Of a DNA stretch of 64,000 nt, positions 18,723-27,665 are shown piece after piece. The translations under genes and the position numbers were made by a program. Position 1 is the first letter of the stretch; every line of letters begins with the position of its first letter. Source of the DNA: Spirochaetales bacterium (lineage in GTDB: Bacteria; Spirochaetota; Spirochaetia; SZUA-6); contig JALUUM010000027.1 of NCBI GenBank assembly GCA_027021365.1, positions 334,170 to 398,169 on the forward strand. The letters run 5' to 3'. The notes under the pieces were generated by a model, which ran no database searches, was not told the origin of the DNA, and was given only the letters and a program-made list of their open reading frames with translations.

Positions 18723-20435
18723 ATGAAAATTCGTTCAAAGATCGTCTGGATAGTCCTCCCGCTTATAATAGCACCTTTTATTTTACTGGGAGTAGCTGCT
18801 TCGCTGTCGGCTCGTAACGGTATTACAAAGATAGCAACGGAATTCCTGAGGTTCAAAGTCGATGAGCTTTACAACTATGCTGCCAGCCAGTGGAAGGTAT
18901 TGGAGGAGAACAACCTCACAGGAAAAAAAGAATTCATCGATGCCACGAAGGCTGCTGTTTCTTCCTTTGCTGTAACCCTCGTGCGAAGTGATACTGAGTT
19001 GATCTTTGCCATTGATAAGAGTGGGAAGGTTGTGATGTCAACAGGCAAACTCCGCCTTTCAGAAGGGGAAACGGATGATTTGCTAACCATCTATTCGGAG
19101 TTGAGCCGGGAATCAGGCAGAGGAGCAAAAGAAGCCCAGGGCAAAGGCGGGAAGACTGTTCCCAGATGGATTCAGTTTTCAGTTGCTGGTAGTACCAGGG
19201 TGGGGGCAGCTCTCTTCTTTCAACCCTTCAAGTGGGTTTTTCTCGTAACGGAAAAGAGAGAGGCTTTTTACAGCGCTGTCAACCAGATATACCTTCAGAG
19301 TGCAGTGATACTGGGGGCTGCAACTCTGATCTCTCTTATACTACTCATTATCCTCTCCAATTTCATTACCAATCCCATACAATCCGTGGTTCGTGCAATG
19401 AGGCAGATAATCGAAAAGAACGATCTGAGTAGAAGAGTACCGGTATTCTACAGGGACGAGATAGGGGAGCTTGGCCATACCTTCAATATAATGACTGAGG
19501 AGCTGGAGAATGCATACAACCAGATAAAATCTTACGCTTACCGAGCAGTGGTCGCGAGAAAGAGAGAGGAAAGAATACGAAACATCTTTCAGCGATACGT
19601 TCCAAAGGATGTAATCGACCAGTTTTTTGCCAACCCGGAGAGCATGCTTGTCGGAGATAACAGGGAGCTTGCGGTGCTCTTTTCCGACATTAGAAGTTTT
19701 ACGACAATCTCGGAGAAGCTTCCCCCCAACCAGATAGTCGAATCACTCAACCATTACTTCGGTATGATGGTAGATATAGTGATGAACCACAGCGGTATCG
19801 TGGACAAATTTATTGGTGATGCCCTTATGGCTTTCTACGGGGCACCTGTAAGACACGATGATGATGCAGAAAGAGCGGTGGAATCCGGCTTCGATATGTT
19901 AAATGCATTGAATGAATTCAACAGCTGGCAGAGGGAAAGGAACAGGCCTACATTCAAGATTGGTATCGGAATCAATTTCGGCGTAGTGACTGTGGGGAAT
20001 ATAGGTTCCGAAAAAAAGATGGATTATACTGTTATAGGGGACATGGTGAACCTCGCATCTAGGCTTCAGGATCTTACAAAGTACTATGGCGAACCTATTA
20101 TCATCTCGGAACCGGTCATGAAAGAGGTTAGGATGAAGTATCCCTGCCGGCTCCTTGACAGGGTGGCAGTAGTCGGAAAGAGTGAAGGGGTACTGATCTA
20201 TACTCCAAAAAGAGAGCTTACTCAGGAAGAGGAAAAGGCCTGGAAACTCCACCATACCGGCATGAAACACTACTTCGAAGGCCGATTCAAGGAAGCACTT
20301 TTTTTCTTTTCCAAGGTGAGAGATATGATTGGGGATGACAGCCTTGCAGGCTTGATGATAGAGAGATGCAGGGACTTCATGAAGAACCCGCCTCCCGAAG
20401 ACTGGAACGGTACGATGGTAATGACCCACAAGTAA
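18723..20435 (+). CDS. membrane adenylate cyclase, class III, with HAMP domain
   Basis: A 570-residue receptor cyclase. One membrane helix lies near 9-28, an extracytoplasmic sensor region spans about 30-190, a second membrane helix lies near 192-214 and HAMP covers about 215-268. A short coiled linker follows, then the class III cyclase domain (about 300-480). The metal-binding Asp residues are in LFSDIRSF and IGDALMAFYG. VDKFIGDA places Lys at the purine-recognition position and YTVIGDMVNLASR carries the second specificity and transition-state residues, so ATP is the likely substrate. A helical tail (490-560) follows. It makes cAMP in response to an external signal. The cNMP-binding protein at 14017 is a possible receiver. 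Confidence 0.9.
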   Translation: MKIRSKIVWIVLPLIIAPFILLGVAASLSARNGITKIATEFLRFKVDELYNYAASQWKVLEENNLTGKKEFIDATKAAVSSFAVTLVRSDTELIFAIDKSGKVVMSTGKLRLSEGETDDLLTIYSELSRESGRGAKEAQGKGGKTVPRWIQFSVAGSTRVGAALFFQPFKWVFLVTEKREAFYSAVNQIYLQSAVILGAATLISLILLIILSNFITNPIQSVVRAMRQIIEKNDLSRRVPVFYRDEIGELGHTFNIMTEELENAYNQIKSYAYRAVVARKREERIRNIFQRYVPKDVIDQFFANPESMLVGDNRELAVLFSDIRSFTTISEKLPPNQIVESLNHYFGMMVDIVMNHSGIVDKFIGDALMAFYGAPVRHDDDAERAVESGFDMLNALNEFNSWQRERNRPTFKIGIGINFGVVTVGNIGSEKKMDYTVIGDMVNLASRLQDLTKYYGEPIIISEPVMKEVRMKYPCRLLDRVAVVGKSEGVLIYTPKRELTQEEEKAWKLHHTGMKHYFEGRFKEALFFFSKVRDMIGDDSLAGLMIERCRDFMKNPPPEDWNGTMVMTHK

Positions 20436-20511
20436 TTTTAAGGTTTTAAGGACAATTTCACAGAATCTAAAACATTCAAATACTGCGTGCTCTATATTCT
20501 GCCTATCCTTC

Positions 20512-20562
20512 TTGACATTTTCATGAAATATTTGTATATAACGTATATACGGATAATGTCCG
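20512..20562 (+). promoter_or_regulatory. promoter and palindromic operator candidates ahead of the IclR gene
   Basis: TTGACA (20512-20517) is followed after 17 bases by TATATA (20535-20540). Immediately downstream are the perfect palindrome CGTATATACG (20542-20551) and the inverted repeat CGGA-TAATG-TCCG (20550-20562), placed where a bound repressor would cover the transcription start. IclR proteins usually bind such palindromes at their own promoters, so autoregulation is likely. Confidence 0.6.
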
Positions 20563-20577
20563 TTATTTCGGAATATT

Positions 20578-21336
20578 ATGGATAAACGTTATGTAAAGTC
20601 AGTCTACAGGGCCTCAGAGATACTCGATTTCATTGCAGAGAGGAAGCATGTAACCCTTGCCGAAGTTTCAAGGGAACTTGGCATACCAAAAAGTACAGCG
20701 CACGAGATAATCTATACGTTGACTGCCGTTGGAATACTGGAAAAAGAGGAAAAAACGGGTGAATATTCACTTGGGATTAAGCTTATCGAACTTGGTAACC
20801 ATGCACAGCAGAATCTAGAGATAAGAAGGATAGCCACACCTATCATGAGGGAACTCAATGAGGAACTGGACGAGACGGTACATCTTACCGTACTGGATGA
20901 TGACGAAGTGCTATATGTGGAATGTTTCGAATCTTCCAAGAGGTTAAGAACCTATTCGGTAATCGGAATAAGAGCGCCACTATACTGTACCGCAGTAGGA
21001 AAGGCGATACTAGCAGGAATCGATGAGGGTGAGGTAGACAGGGTAATAGAGCGACGGGGACTAAAGGCATTTACCAGGAACACGATAACCGACAGGGATA
21101 AGCTCATCGAGGAACTGAAAAGAACCAGGAAACGGGGATACTCCGTTGACAATGTGGAACACGAGGAGGGAGTTAGATGTGTCGGTGCTCCGATAAGGGA
21201 TATTTCGGGAAGGGTTGTCGCCTCGATAAGTGTTTCCGGGCCTACTCAGAGGATAACGGAGGATAAGATACCTGAAATCGGAAGGATAGTAAGGGAAAAG
21301 GCAGAGAGGATATCGAGGCTGCTTGGCTATAGATAG
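20578..21336 (+). CDS. IclR-family transcriptional regulator
   Basis: A 252-residue regulator with an N-terminal winged helix (TLAEVSRELGIPKSTAHEII, about 24-43). The IclR effector domain follows (about 75-252), with LRTYSVIGIRAPLYCTAVGKAILA and YSVDNVEHEEGVRCVGAPI read across the domain, both family hallmarks. It lies 76 bases upstream of a TRAP transporter operon on the same strand and is the obvious regulator of that operon. Effectors of this family are usually aromatic or sugar acids and keto acids. The effector is not predictable, but a C4-sized or sugar-acid substrate would agree with the TRAP and DapA-family genes. Confidence 0.93.
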   Translation: MDKRYVKSVYRASEILDFIAERKHVTLAEVSRELGIPKSTAHEIIYTLTAVGILEKEEKTGEYSLGIKLIELGNHAQQNLEIRRIATPIMRELNEELDETVHLTVLDDDEVLYVECFESSKRLRTYSVIGIRAPLYCTAVGKAILAGIDEGEVDRVIERRGLKAFTRNTITDRDKLIEELKRTRKRGYSVDNVEHEEGVRCVGAPIRDISGRVVASISVSGPTQRITEDKIPEIGRIVREKAERISRLLGYR

Positions 21337-21412
21337 ACCGGTGACTCGTGTAAACGTGTAAACAGAGCCTTGTTAAGGCTTTGATAATAAAATTTTTATC
21401 AAGGAGGTTTCT

Positions 21413-22435
21413 ATGAAAAAAATCCTAATGATTCTGCTTGCTCTCTCGCTGGTGATGTCACTGGCATTTGCCACCGGCGAGCAGGAAAAGAAGGGAGCAG
21501 CTCCTGCGAAAAAAATCAAGATCGTATGGAGTTCGGTATCGGTACCCAATGATGCGCATACCAAGGCGATGTACGTCTTTAAGGATGAACTTGAGAAATT
21601 GACCAATGGCCAGGTAGAGGTTGAAGTGTATCCTTCAGGCCAGCTCTTCACTCAGGAAGCTGCTCAGGCAGCCATAAGAAAAGGAACACTGGACATGGTT
21701 TACACCGGCCCCAACTGGTTAGCCGAGTACGTACCGTACATGTCGATGTTTGCCGCAGCCTACATGTTCAAAGACTACAACCACATGACCAAGACTTTCA
21801 ACGGACCGATTGGAAAAGAGATATTCGAGGATATTGCAAAGAAGGTTGGTGTAAGACCACTCGGTGCCTTCTATCTCGGTACGAGAGAGTTGAACTTGAG
21901 GGACATAGGAAGGGTTGTAAAGACCCCACAGGATATGAAGGGTGTAAAGCTAAGAATGCCCAATACTCCGACATGGCTCTTCATGGGTAAGGCTCTTGGT
22001 GCCAATCCTACTCCGCTCAGCTTTACCGAGGTCTATATGGCTTTGAAAACAGGTACGATAGATGGTCAGGACAATCCTCTTCCTACCGACAAGAATGCAA
22101 AATTCTACGAGGTAACCAAGTATATTATTCTTACGGACCACTATATCAACCCGATCTTCCCCACGATGAACGAGAAGAAGTGGCAGTCACTGGGATCCGA
22201 TATCCAGGACAAGGTGTACCAGGCAATAGAAAAAGCACGCCAGTTCTGTGACAATGCCAATCTCAAGGCGGAGGCAGAACTACTCGATTTCTTCAAGAGC
22301 AAGGGTATGGTTATTGTTAAACCTGACAAGGATGCTTTCATGAAGTATGCACAGAAGATGTACCTTGAAAACAAGGACATAAGCGGAAACTGGGATATGG
22401 AGCTCTTTAAGAAGGTTCAGGCACTGGCCAAGTAA
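21413..22435 (+). CDS. TRAP transporter substrate-binding protein (DctP family)
   Basis: A 340-residue periplasmic binding protein. The signal peptide covers about 1-21 and ends LAFATGEQE, the A-x-G-x-Q-E ending often seen on spirochaete binding proteins. No lipobox Cys is present, so it is probably soluble periplasmic. Family features include VYPSGQLFTQEAAQAAIRKG (about 76-95), LGTRELNLRD and KGVKLRMPNTPTWLFMGKAL. The last carries the Arg that usually holds the substrate carboxylate. LKTGTIDGQDNPLPT is the usual TRAP signature. A strong AAGGAGG precedes the ATG. It delivers an organic acid to the DctQM permease encoded next. Confidence 0.94.
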   Translation: MKKILMILLALSLVMSLAFATGEQEKKGAAPAKKIKIVWSSVSVPNDAHTKAMYVFKDELEKLTNGQVEVEVYPSGQLFTQEAAQAAIRKGTLDMVYTGPNWLAEYVPYMSMFAAAYMFKDYNHMTKTFNGPIGKEIFEDIAKKVGVRPLGAFYLGTRELNLRDIGRVVKTPQDMKGVKLRMPNTPTWLFMGKALGANPTPLSFTEVYMALKTGTIDGQDNPLPTDKNAKFYEVTKYIILTDHYINPIFPTMNEKKWQSLGSDIQDKVYQAIEKARQFCDNANLKAEAELLDFFKSKGMVIVKPDKDAFMKYAQKMYLENKDISGNWDMELFKKVQALAK

Positions 22436-22446
22436 TCCGGAACAAA

Positions 22447-22485
22447 AAAGCCTCACTTCATGCTGTTTGACAGAAGTGAGGCTTT
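22447..22485 (+). terminator. 13-bp hairpin between dctP and dctQ
   Basis: AAAGCCTCACTTC (22447-22459) pairs exactly with GAAGTGAGGCTTT (22473-22485) across a 13-base loop, 12 bases after the dctP stop. On the plus strand only three T residues follow before AAAATTTT, so termination is probably partial. In the opposite direction six T residues follow, a better terminator. Between subunit genes of one transporter, it most likely stabilises the dctP mRNA and reduces dctQM expression. Confidence 0.7.
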
Positions 22486-22545
22486 AAAATTTTATCTTGA
22501 TATTGATCCTTATATAGTGTATTTACGGGAAGACGAGTATTTGCT

Positions 22546-23082
22546 ATGAGTGACAATGAAAGAATGATATATGATTACAGGGGAAAGAGTATCCCCCACA
22601 AGATTCTTCTTATACTTCTCGATACTTTCGAAATATTCATTCCGGTTATCGCCTTTTCGGTGATGTTCATCGTTTTCGTTATCCAGATTTTTTTCAGATA
22701 CTTTCTGGACAATCCTCTAACATGGCCCTATGAGCTTTCCGTTTTTGGTTTCATATGGACGGCAATTCTGGGGGGGTGTTTTGCAAGGCGGATGGGTGTT
22801 CATGTGGTTTTTGGGCTCGTCTATGACAGCTTGAATGACTTCTGGAAACTTATATTCAGGTTACTGGCCAATGGCATCGTCTTTGCAGGATTTGTGATCA
22901 GCTTCTATCCAACCTACCAGTACGTTAAATTCATGTCTTTTCAGAAATCCACCGTTTTGAGGATACCCTTTGACATTGCATTTTCGCCATACATTGTCTT
23001 CATGGTGCTCATACTGGGACATACCGGTTACGATCTGGTAATGGACGTGAAAAAACTGATAAAGGGGGAATACAGCAGTTGA
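22546..23082 (+). CDS. TRAP transporter small permease (DctQ family)
   Basis: A 178-residue membrane protein with four predicted helices (about 28-52, 60-80, 100-122, 140-160), the usual DctQ layout. The stretch FFRYFLDNPLTWPYELSVF and the following GGCFARRMGVHVVFGLVYD are typical of the family. It forms the membrane complex with DctM, whose gene overlaps its end. It is separated from dctP by 110 bases containing a strong hairpin. No promoter of good quality was found in that gap, so expression probably depends on read-through. Confidence 0.92.
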   Translation: MSDNERMIYDYRGKSIPHKILLILLDTFEIFIPVIAFSVMFIVFVIQIFFRYFLDNPLTWPYELSVFGFIWTAILGGCFARRMGVHVVFGLVYDSLNDFWKLIFRLLANGIVFAGFVISFYPTYQYVKFMSFQKSTVLRIPFDIAFSPYIVFMVLILGHTGYDLVMDVKKLIKGEYSS

Positions 23083-24365
23083 ACTTTCCACTTCTCATTT
23101 TCATCCTGTTTTTCATTCTCATATTTCTCCTTAGAATTCCCATTGCCCTCGGAATGATAGTAACCTCGGTATTTTACATGCTGGTAAAGGGACTAGACAT
23201 AGGCCTTGTTGCAAATCAGGTTCTTACAAATCTGTTTTCTAAATACATATTAATAGCGGTTCCCCTTTTCGTATTCACGGCGAAGATAATGAACACGGGC
23301 AAAGTGACAGAGATGGTCTTCAAATTTGCGAATTCCATGGTAGGCGGGCTTAAGGGGGGAATGGGGCATGTGAATGTTGTTGCATCTATCATTTTTTCAG
23401 GGATGACAGGTTCTGCCGTTGCGGATGCCTCCGGACTCGGAATAATGGAGATAGAGGCGATGAGGGAGCATGGTTATGATGATGGTTTCAGTTGTGCCAT
23501 AACTGCCGCTTCCGCAACGATCGGGCCCATTTTCCCTCCCAGCATACCGATGGTTTTCTATGCAATGCTATCCGGCGCCTCCATCGGGAACCTCTTCCTC
23601 GGCGGAATGGTCCCGGGAATTCTCATTGGAATTGCCCTGATGTTCTACATTGCCTTCATAGCGAACAAGAGAAACTACCCAAGGGGGGAGAAAAGGGGAT
23701 TCAGGGAGTTTCTCTACTCCACCATAAAGGCATTTCCCGCTCTACTCACCCCTGTTATCCTCCTTGGTGGGATATACACCGGCGTGGTGACTCCTACAGA
23801 GGCAGGGGCACTGGCAGCATTCTATGCCATAATCATATCCATGTTAGTCTACAGGGCAATGGGTATCAAGGAACTTGTCAGGGTAATAGTGGAAACAGTT
23901 CTTACTACCGGAACCCTCTCTCTTATCGTAGGTGCAGCATTTACCTTTTCCTATATAGTAGCACTCGAGCACATTCCCCAAATGATAGCGGGATTCCTCC
24001 TCAACATCACGACAAACAAGTATATCCTGCTTCTACTTATAAATATTCTCTTTATAATACTCGGAATGTTCATAGATACATCCACCATAACAGTGGTTTT
24101 TATTCCGATGGTGTTACCTCTGGTACAGACCCTTGGTATCGACCTCGTTCATTTTGGCGTAGTGATCGTGCTAAATATGATGATAGGGCTCTCAACACCT
24201 CCCATGGGAATGCTGCTCTTCATAGTATCCGGTATTTCTGGTACCTCCTTAAAAATAATCATAAAGGAGGTTTTTCCCATGATAATCGTACTTCTTGTGG
24301 TGCTGTTTCTAATTACCTATGTGCCGGAAATCGTGCTATTCATACCACACAACTTTGGCATGTAG
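23079..24365 (+). CDS. TRAP transporter large permease (DctM family)
   Basis: A 428-residue membrane protein with about 12 helices, the Na+-coupled transport subunit of TRAP systems. Family stretches are FSGMTGSAVADASGLG (about 106-121), IGPIFPPSIPMVFYAMLSG and GLSTPPMGMLLFIVSG. The start is a TTG whose T overlaps the dctQ stop codon, with a GGGGG ribosome site ten bases before it, so translation is coupled. The protein length and the two repeated discontinuous hairpin segments (with SxPxx and PPMG) match working members of the family. Confidence 0.94.
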   Translation: MNFPLLIFILFFILIFLLRIPIALGMIVTSVFYMLVKGLDIGLVANQVLTNLFSKYILIAVPLFVFTAKIMNTGKVTEMVFKFANSMVGGLKGGMGHVNVVASIIFSGMTGSAVADASGLGIMEIEAMREHGYDDGFSCAITAASATIGPIFPPSIPMVFYAMLSGASIGNLFLGGMVPGILIGIALMFYIAFIANKRNYPRGEKRGFREFLYSTIKAFPALLTPVILLGGIYTGVVTPTEAGALAAFYAIIISMLVYRAMGIKELVRVIVETVLTTGTLSLIVGAAFTFSYIVALEHIPQMIAGFLLNITTNKYILLLLINILFIILGMFIDTSTITVVFIPMVLPLVQTLGIDLVHFGVVIVLNMMIGLSTPPMGMLLFIVSGISGTSLKIIIKEVFPMIIVLLVVLFLITYVPEIVLFIPHNFGM

Positions 24366-24389
24366 GAAAATACTTACCTGGAGGTTAAT

Positions 24390-25286
24390 ATGAATAAAAG
24401 AGAACTCAGGGGTATAATTCCTGCTATAATTACCCCTCTGGATAAAGATAGAAAGATTGACAAGAAACTGTTTGAAAAGCAGATGAGTTATCTCTCCGAT
24501 GCCGGAGTGGATGGTTTTTTCATAAGCGGGACCACAGGGGAAGGGCCATACTTATCAAGGGAGGAGAGAATCGATATTTTCGAGATTGCAAGGAGTGCCA
24601 AGAAGGACGATCAGTTCCTCTGTGCGGCATGTATCATGCCATCGACAGAACAGACACTGGAGGAGATTGGATACTTCGAAAAGCTTGAACCTGATTTTAT
24701 CGTTGCCGTAACGCCATTCTATTACTCAGTTTCCCAGGAGGTGCTGATAGAGCATTTCAAGCGAATCGCATCTGTCTCTCCCGTACCCCTGATAGTGTAT
24801 AATATTCCTCAGTGCACTCATAACAAGATAGAGTATTCAACGGTGATAGAACTCTCAAAAACAGAAAATATTGCCGGTATCAAGGATAGTTCCGGAGATT
24901 TCGTTACCTTTTCAAGGTGGTGTTACAGTGACATGGGTAATGATTTTTCAGTGGTGCAGGGAGAGGATTACCTGGATGGCCCTTCACTTCTCATTGGTTC
25001 CCGCGGAATTGTTACCGGATTGGGTAATGTCTGGATTGAACCCTACGTTGAGATGTACAGGGCTGTTTTAGAGAATGATACGGAGAGGGTTAATGAACTT
25101 CAAAAGGCTATAGACAGGCTATATAAGGTAATCGAGGTTTCCGGCGGAAAAGTGATTCCGGCCATAAAAGCAGCATGTTCGCTGCTCGGGCGCTCAAGCA
25201 TTTTTATGCGAACAAGGGGTGACGAGGTGGATAGAGGGAGCCTAAAAAACATGGAGGGAGTGCTTAAGGATCTTGGTATCCTGTAA
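24390..25286 (+). CDS. DapA/NanA-family aldolase or lyase
   Basis: A 298-residue (beta/alpha)8 class I aldolase of the dihydrodipicolinate synthase family. The substrate-carboxylate loop is FISGTTGEGPYLSREER (about 42-58; DapA itself has GTTGES), the catalytic Tyr is in LIVYNIPQCT (about 133-142), and the Schiff-base Lys is in IAGIKDSSGD (near residue 164). It makes or breaks a pyruvate C-C bond. It lies in a TRAP transporter operon with no lysine pathway genes, which argues for a sugar-acid or keto-acid lyase such as KDG/N-acetylneuraminate-type activity, not DapA. Substrate unknown. GGAGG precedes the ATG. Confidence 0.88.
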   Translation: MNKRELRGIIPAIITPLDKDRKIDKKLFEKQMSYLSDAGVDGFFISGTTGEGPYLSREERIDIFEIARSAKKDDQFLCAACIMPSTEQTLEEIGYFEKLEPDFIVAVTPFYYSVSQEVLIEHFKRIASVSPVPLIVYNIPQCTHNKIEYSTVIELSKTENIAGIKDSSGDFVTFSRWCYSDMGNDFSVVQGEDYLDGPSLLIGSRGIVTGLGNVWIEPYVEMYRAVLENDTERVNELQKAIDRLYKVIEVSGGKVIPAIKAACSLLGRSSIFMRTRGDEVDRGSLKNMEGVLKDLGIL

Positions 25287-25298
25287 GGGGAACCCCCT

Positions 25299-26534
25299 GT
25301 GAAAGATGAAACAAGTGCTGCTTCTGCCTATTCCTATCCCATTGTTCAAACCTACCTTCCCGCATTCTTTGTTTTCTTGTCTCTGGCGCTTTTTTCCTCT
25401 TTCATACCACTCTATGCAATAAAGCTAGGGGCAAACAAGGCCCAGGCAAGTCTTTTTACAGGGATAAAAGAATTAAGTCTCTTCTTTTTCGATCTCCCCG
25501 CGGGTATGATAATGGATGCTATTGGTGAGAGAAGGTCTCTCATTCTGGGAAGCCTTGGTTTCGCCCTTCTTTCAATCATGGTAGGTCTTTTCGGGAATCT
25601 CCCCGTACTTGGGTTTTCTCTCTTTTTCTTCGGTGCAGCCCAGGCACTCTGGCTTGTTGCCGTCCTCTCGTACCTTCGTAAGGCTGCTTCTCTGGACAGG
25701 AGGGGAAGAACGATTGCCTCTTTAGGGGGAATAATGCGTCTGGGGAGATTCCTGGGACCAGTTGCAGGCGGATTGATTGTGCAATTTATAGGGTATTCCT
25801 ACCTCTTCTTATGCAGTGGCCTGTTTTTCTTGACAGCGGTCGTTCTTCATATGATCTTCACCGTAAAAATCGGTTCAGAGGAAGGCCAGCCTGATGGAAA
25901 AGTGAAGAGAGAAACTACGACAGATCCTTTCGGGAAAATGGCAATAAGGGATGTCATAAGGAAACAGAGGAAGGTCTTCCTGACAACGGGAGTAGTAATG
26001 TTGATACTTGGCGTTGTGAGGAAGGCAAGACAGATAGTACTTCCCATATGGGGTGCGACCATAGGGCTTCCGGTTGCAAGTATCGGCCTCTTTTTAGGCA
26101 TTGCATCGGGTATTGAAATGTTCATGGCCTTTCCCGGCGGCCTAATAATGGACAAGGCGGGAAGAAAATGGGCACTCGGGCTGTGTATGGTCTTGATTTC
26201 CGGCGGACTGATGCTGATACCACTGGTTGGAACACCTCCTGCGTTTTTTCTTGTGACCATTCTTATAGGTATAGGTAATGGTTTTGGCAGCGGTATCAAT
26301 ATGACTCTCGGCGCTGATCTTGCAAATGGTTCGAGTGTTGGTATCTTTCTCGGGATATGGAGGGTTCTGTCCGATATGGGCAGGGTGATCTCACCCCTTA
26401 TAATTGGCCTGTTTGCTGGAATTGCCTATTTCACTACCGGGATTTTAGTGGTATCATCCATTGGGTTCGGAGGTTTTTTGTATATGCTCTTCAGGGTGAG
26501 AGAAACAAAGAAGGGTATGCCAGAAGGAGGTTGA
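25299..26534 (+). CDS. MFS transporter
   Basis: A 411-residue protein with about 12 membrane helices and a GTG start 13 bases after the aldolase gene. The motif A-like loop DLPAGMIMDAIGERRSLILG lies between helices 2 and 3, and its copy FPGGLIMDKAGRKWALG lies in the second half, both diagnostic of the Major Facilitator Superfamily. A cytoplasmic linker (about 195-220) splits the two six-helix halves. Substrate is unknown. Being in the TRAP/aldolase operon, it may export a product or import a related acid or sugar. Confidence 0.88.
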   Translation: MKDETSAASAYSYPIVQTYLPAFFVFLSLALFSSFIPLYAIKLGANKAQASLFTGIKELSLFFFDLPAGMIMDAIGERRSLILGSLGFALLSIMVGLFGNLPVLGFSLFFFGAAQALWLVAVLSYLRKAASLDRRGRTIASLGGIMRLGRFLGPVAGGLIVQFIGYSYLFLCSGLFFLTAVVLHMIFTVKIGSEEGQPDGKVKRETTTDPFGKMAIRDVIRKQRKVFLTTGVVMLILGVVRKARQIVLPIWGATIGLPVASIGLFLGIASGIEMFMAFPGGLIMDKAGRKWALGLCMVLISGGLMLIPLVGTPPAFFLVTILIGIGNGFGSGINMTLGADLANGSSVGIFLGIWRVLSDMGRVISPLIIGLFAGIAYFTTGILVVSSIGFGGFLYMLFRVRETKKGMPEGG

Positions 26535-26537
26535 GCG

Positions 26538-26861
26538 ATGGTAATTAAGAGAGAGAATACAAAGGCTGTTGAGGCGGGTAAAGGTGTGGTTAGGAGGGTT
26601 CTTAACAGAGGGGGAAAACTCATGATCGTTGAGTTTACCTTTGAAAAGGGTGCGGTTGGTGACATACATTCTCATCCTCACGAGCAGATAGGATATGTAG
26701 CTTCAGGTTCGGGGATATTCACCATTGATGGTAAGGATACGGAGGTGGAAAAAGGGGATTCGATGTATATTCCTCCCAATGTTCCCCATGGATTTCGCTC
26801 ATTCGAGGAAGGAACCGTACTGGTGGATACTTTCACTCCGCAGAGGGAAGACTTTCTCTGA
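26538..26861 (+). CDS. small cupin protein
   Basis: A 107-residue single-domain cupin. Motif 1 is GDIHSHPHEQIGYVASGSG (His-x-His with a downstream Glu/Gln) and motif 2 is DSMYIPPNVPHGF, with the usual metal-binding His residues. Such small cupins act as sugar or keto-acid isomerases, dioxygenases, or in uronate breakdown (KdgF-like). KdgF is involved in pectin/alginate uronate conversion, and the DapA-family neighbour would agree, but this is only suggestive. The start codon follows the MFS stop by three bases with GGAGG upstream. Confidence 0.88.
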   Translation: MVIKRENTKAVEAGKGVVRRVLNRGGKLMIVEFTFEKGAVGDIHSHPHEQIGYVASGSGIFTIDGKDTEVEKGDSMYIPPNVPHGFRSFEEGTVLVDTFTPQREDFL

Positions 26862-26909
26862 ACCGGTTGTTGCAGACTTCGGCTTCACCACATGCCAAAG
26901 GTGGTCGGT

Positions 26910-27629
26910 ATGGCAGATATCAGGTTTATTCTTGTAAGACCGAAAGACAGCAGAAATGTGGGTGCTGTCTGCCGTGCAATGAAGAATATGGGCCTGAAGA
27001 ATCTCACCATAGTTATGGATAGATTGATAGATCCACAGGCTGCGAGTGTCCTTGCCATTCATGCCTCTGACATACTTGAGGAGGCAGCAGTATGTACTTC
27101 CCTCGAGGAGGCTGTAAGGGGCTCTTCCCTGATAGCGGGTGTAACCAGGAGGCGTGGAAAGAGAAGGAAGTACTTCAGTCTCAATCCTGAAGAGTTTGCT
27201 ATAAAGGCAACTTCCATCGAAAACGGTTTGGTAACGGTCTTGTTTGGAAATGAAGCGGCCGGCCTTTCAGATGAAGAACTTTCAATATGTCATGTGGCGG
27301 TAGGAATACCCGCCCATTCGGAATTTCCCTCATTAAATCTTTCCCATGCGGTTCAGATAATTGCTTACGAGATATTCCTTGCCATGAATAGGAAAATGGA
27401 AAGTTTCTACAATCCGGTTGAGAACGAACGGTTGAAAAGCATGGTTGGTATCGCAATGGACAACCTTAGATCCATTGGTTTCTTCAAACAGGTGGATGGT
27501 TCGGATACGGAGAGGTTCTTTACCGACATCTTTGCACGGGCAGCGATGTCAGAGAGAGAGGTAAAGCAGATGGAAAAGATTTTTAAAAAGATTGGCGGGC
27601 TTGCCTCGAAAAACAGAAAACTTCCTTGA
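26910..27629 (+). CDS. TrmJ-like SpoU-family RNA 2'-O-methyltransferase
   Basis: About 239 residues of the SPOUT class. The N-terminal ADIRFILVRPKDSRNVGAVC motif matches TrmJ and related tRNA (Cm32/Um32) methyltransferases. The knot part has TVLFGNEAAGLSDEEL (about 111-126) and the final conserved stretch FPSLNLSHAVQIIAYEIFLA. It methylates a ribose in tRNA using S-adenosylmethionine. I chose the ATG at 26910 because AAGGTGG stands just before it; the ATG at 26892 lacks a ribosome site. A helical C-terminal part (about 165-239) is typical of TrmJ dimers. It is probably not functionally linked to the TRAP operon. Confidence 0.88.
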   Translation: MADIRFILVRPKDSRNVGAVCRAMKNMGLKNLTIVMDRLIDPQAASVLAIHASDILEEAAVCTSLEEAVRGSSLIAGVTRRRGKRRKYFSLNPEEFAIKATSIENGLVTVLFGNEAAGLSDEELSICHVAVGIPAHSEFPSLNLSHAVQIIAYEIFLAMNRKMESFYNPVENERLKSMVGIAMDNLRSIGFFKQVDGSDTERFFTDIFARAAMSEREVKQMEKIFKKIGGLASKNRKLP

Positions 27630-27665
27630 CCAACTCTCTGTTAGCACCTATTATTTCATAAAGTT

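Noticed and set aside
21340..21405. Hairpins AGCCTT-GTT-AAGGCT and TTGATAA...TTATCAA between the IclR gene and dctP
   Set aside because: The first stem is six bases without a clean T run, the second is AT-only. Neither is strong enough to call a terminator or riboswitch.
23492..24388. A 298-codon open frame overlapping dctM in another frame
   Set aside because: The protein is rich in His, Cys, Tyr and Arg without any family pattern, while the overlapping DctM frame is a textbook match over the same bases. It is a shadow of that gene.
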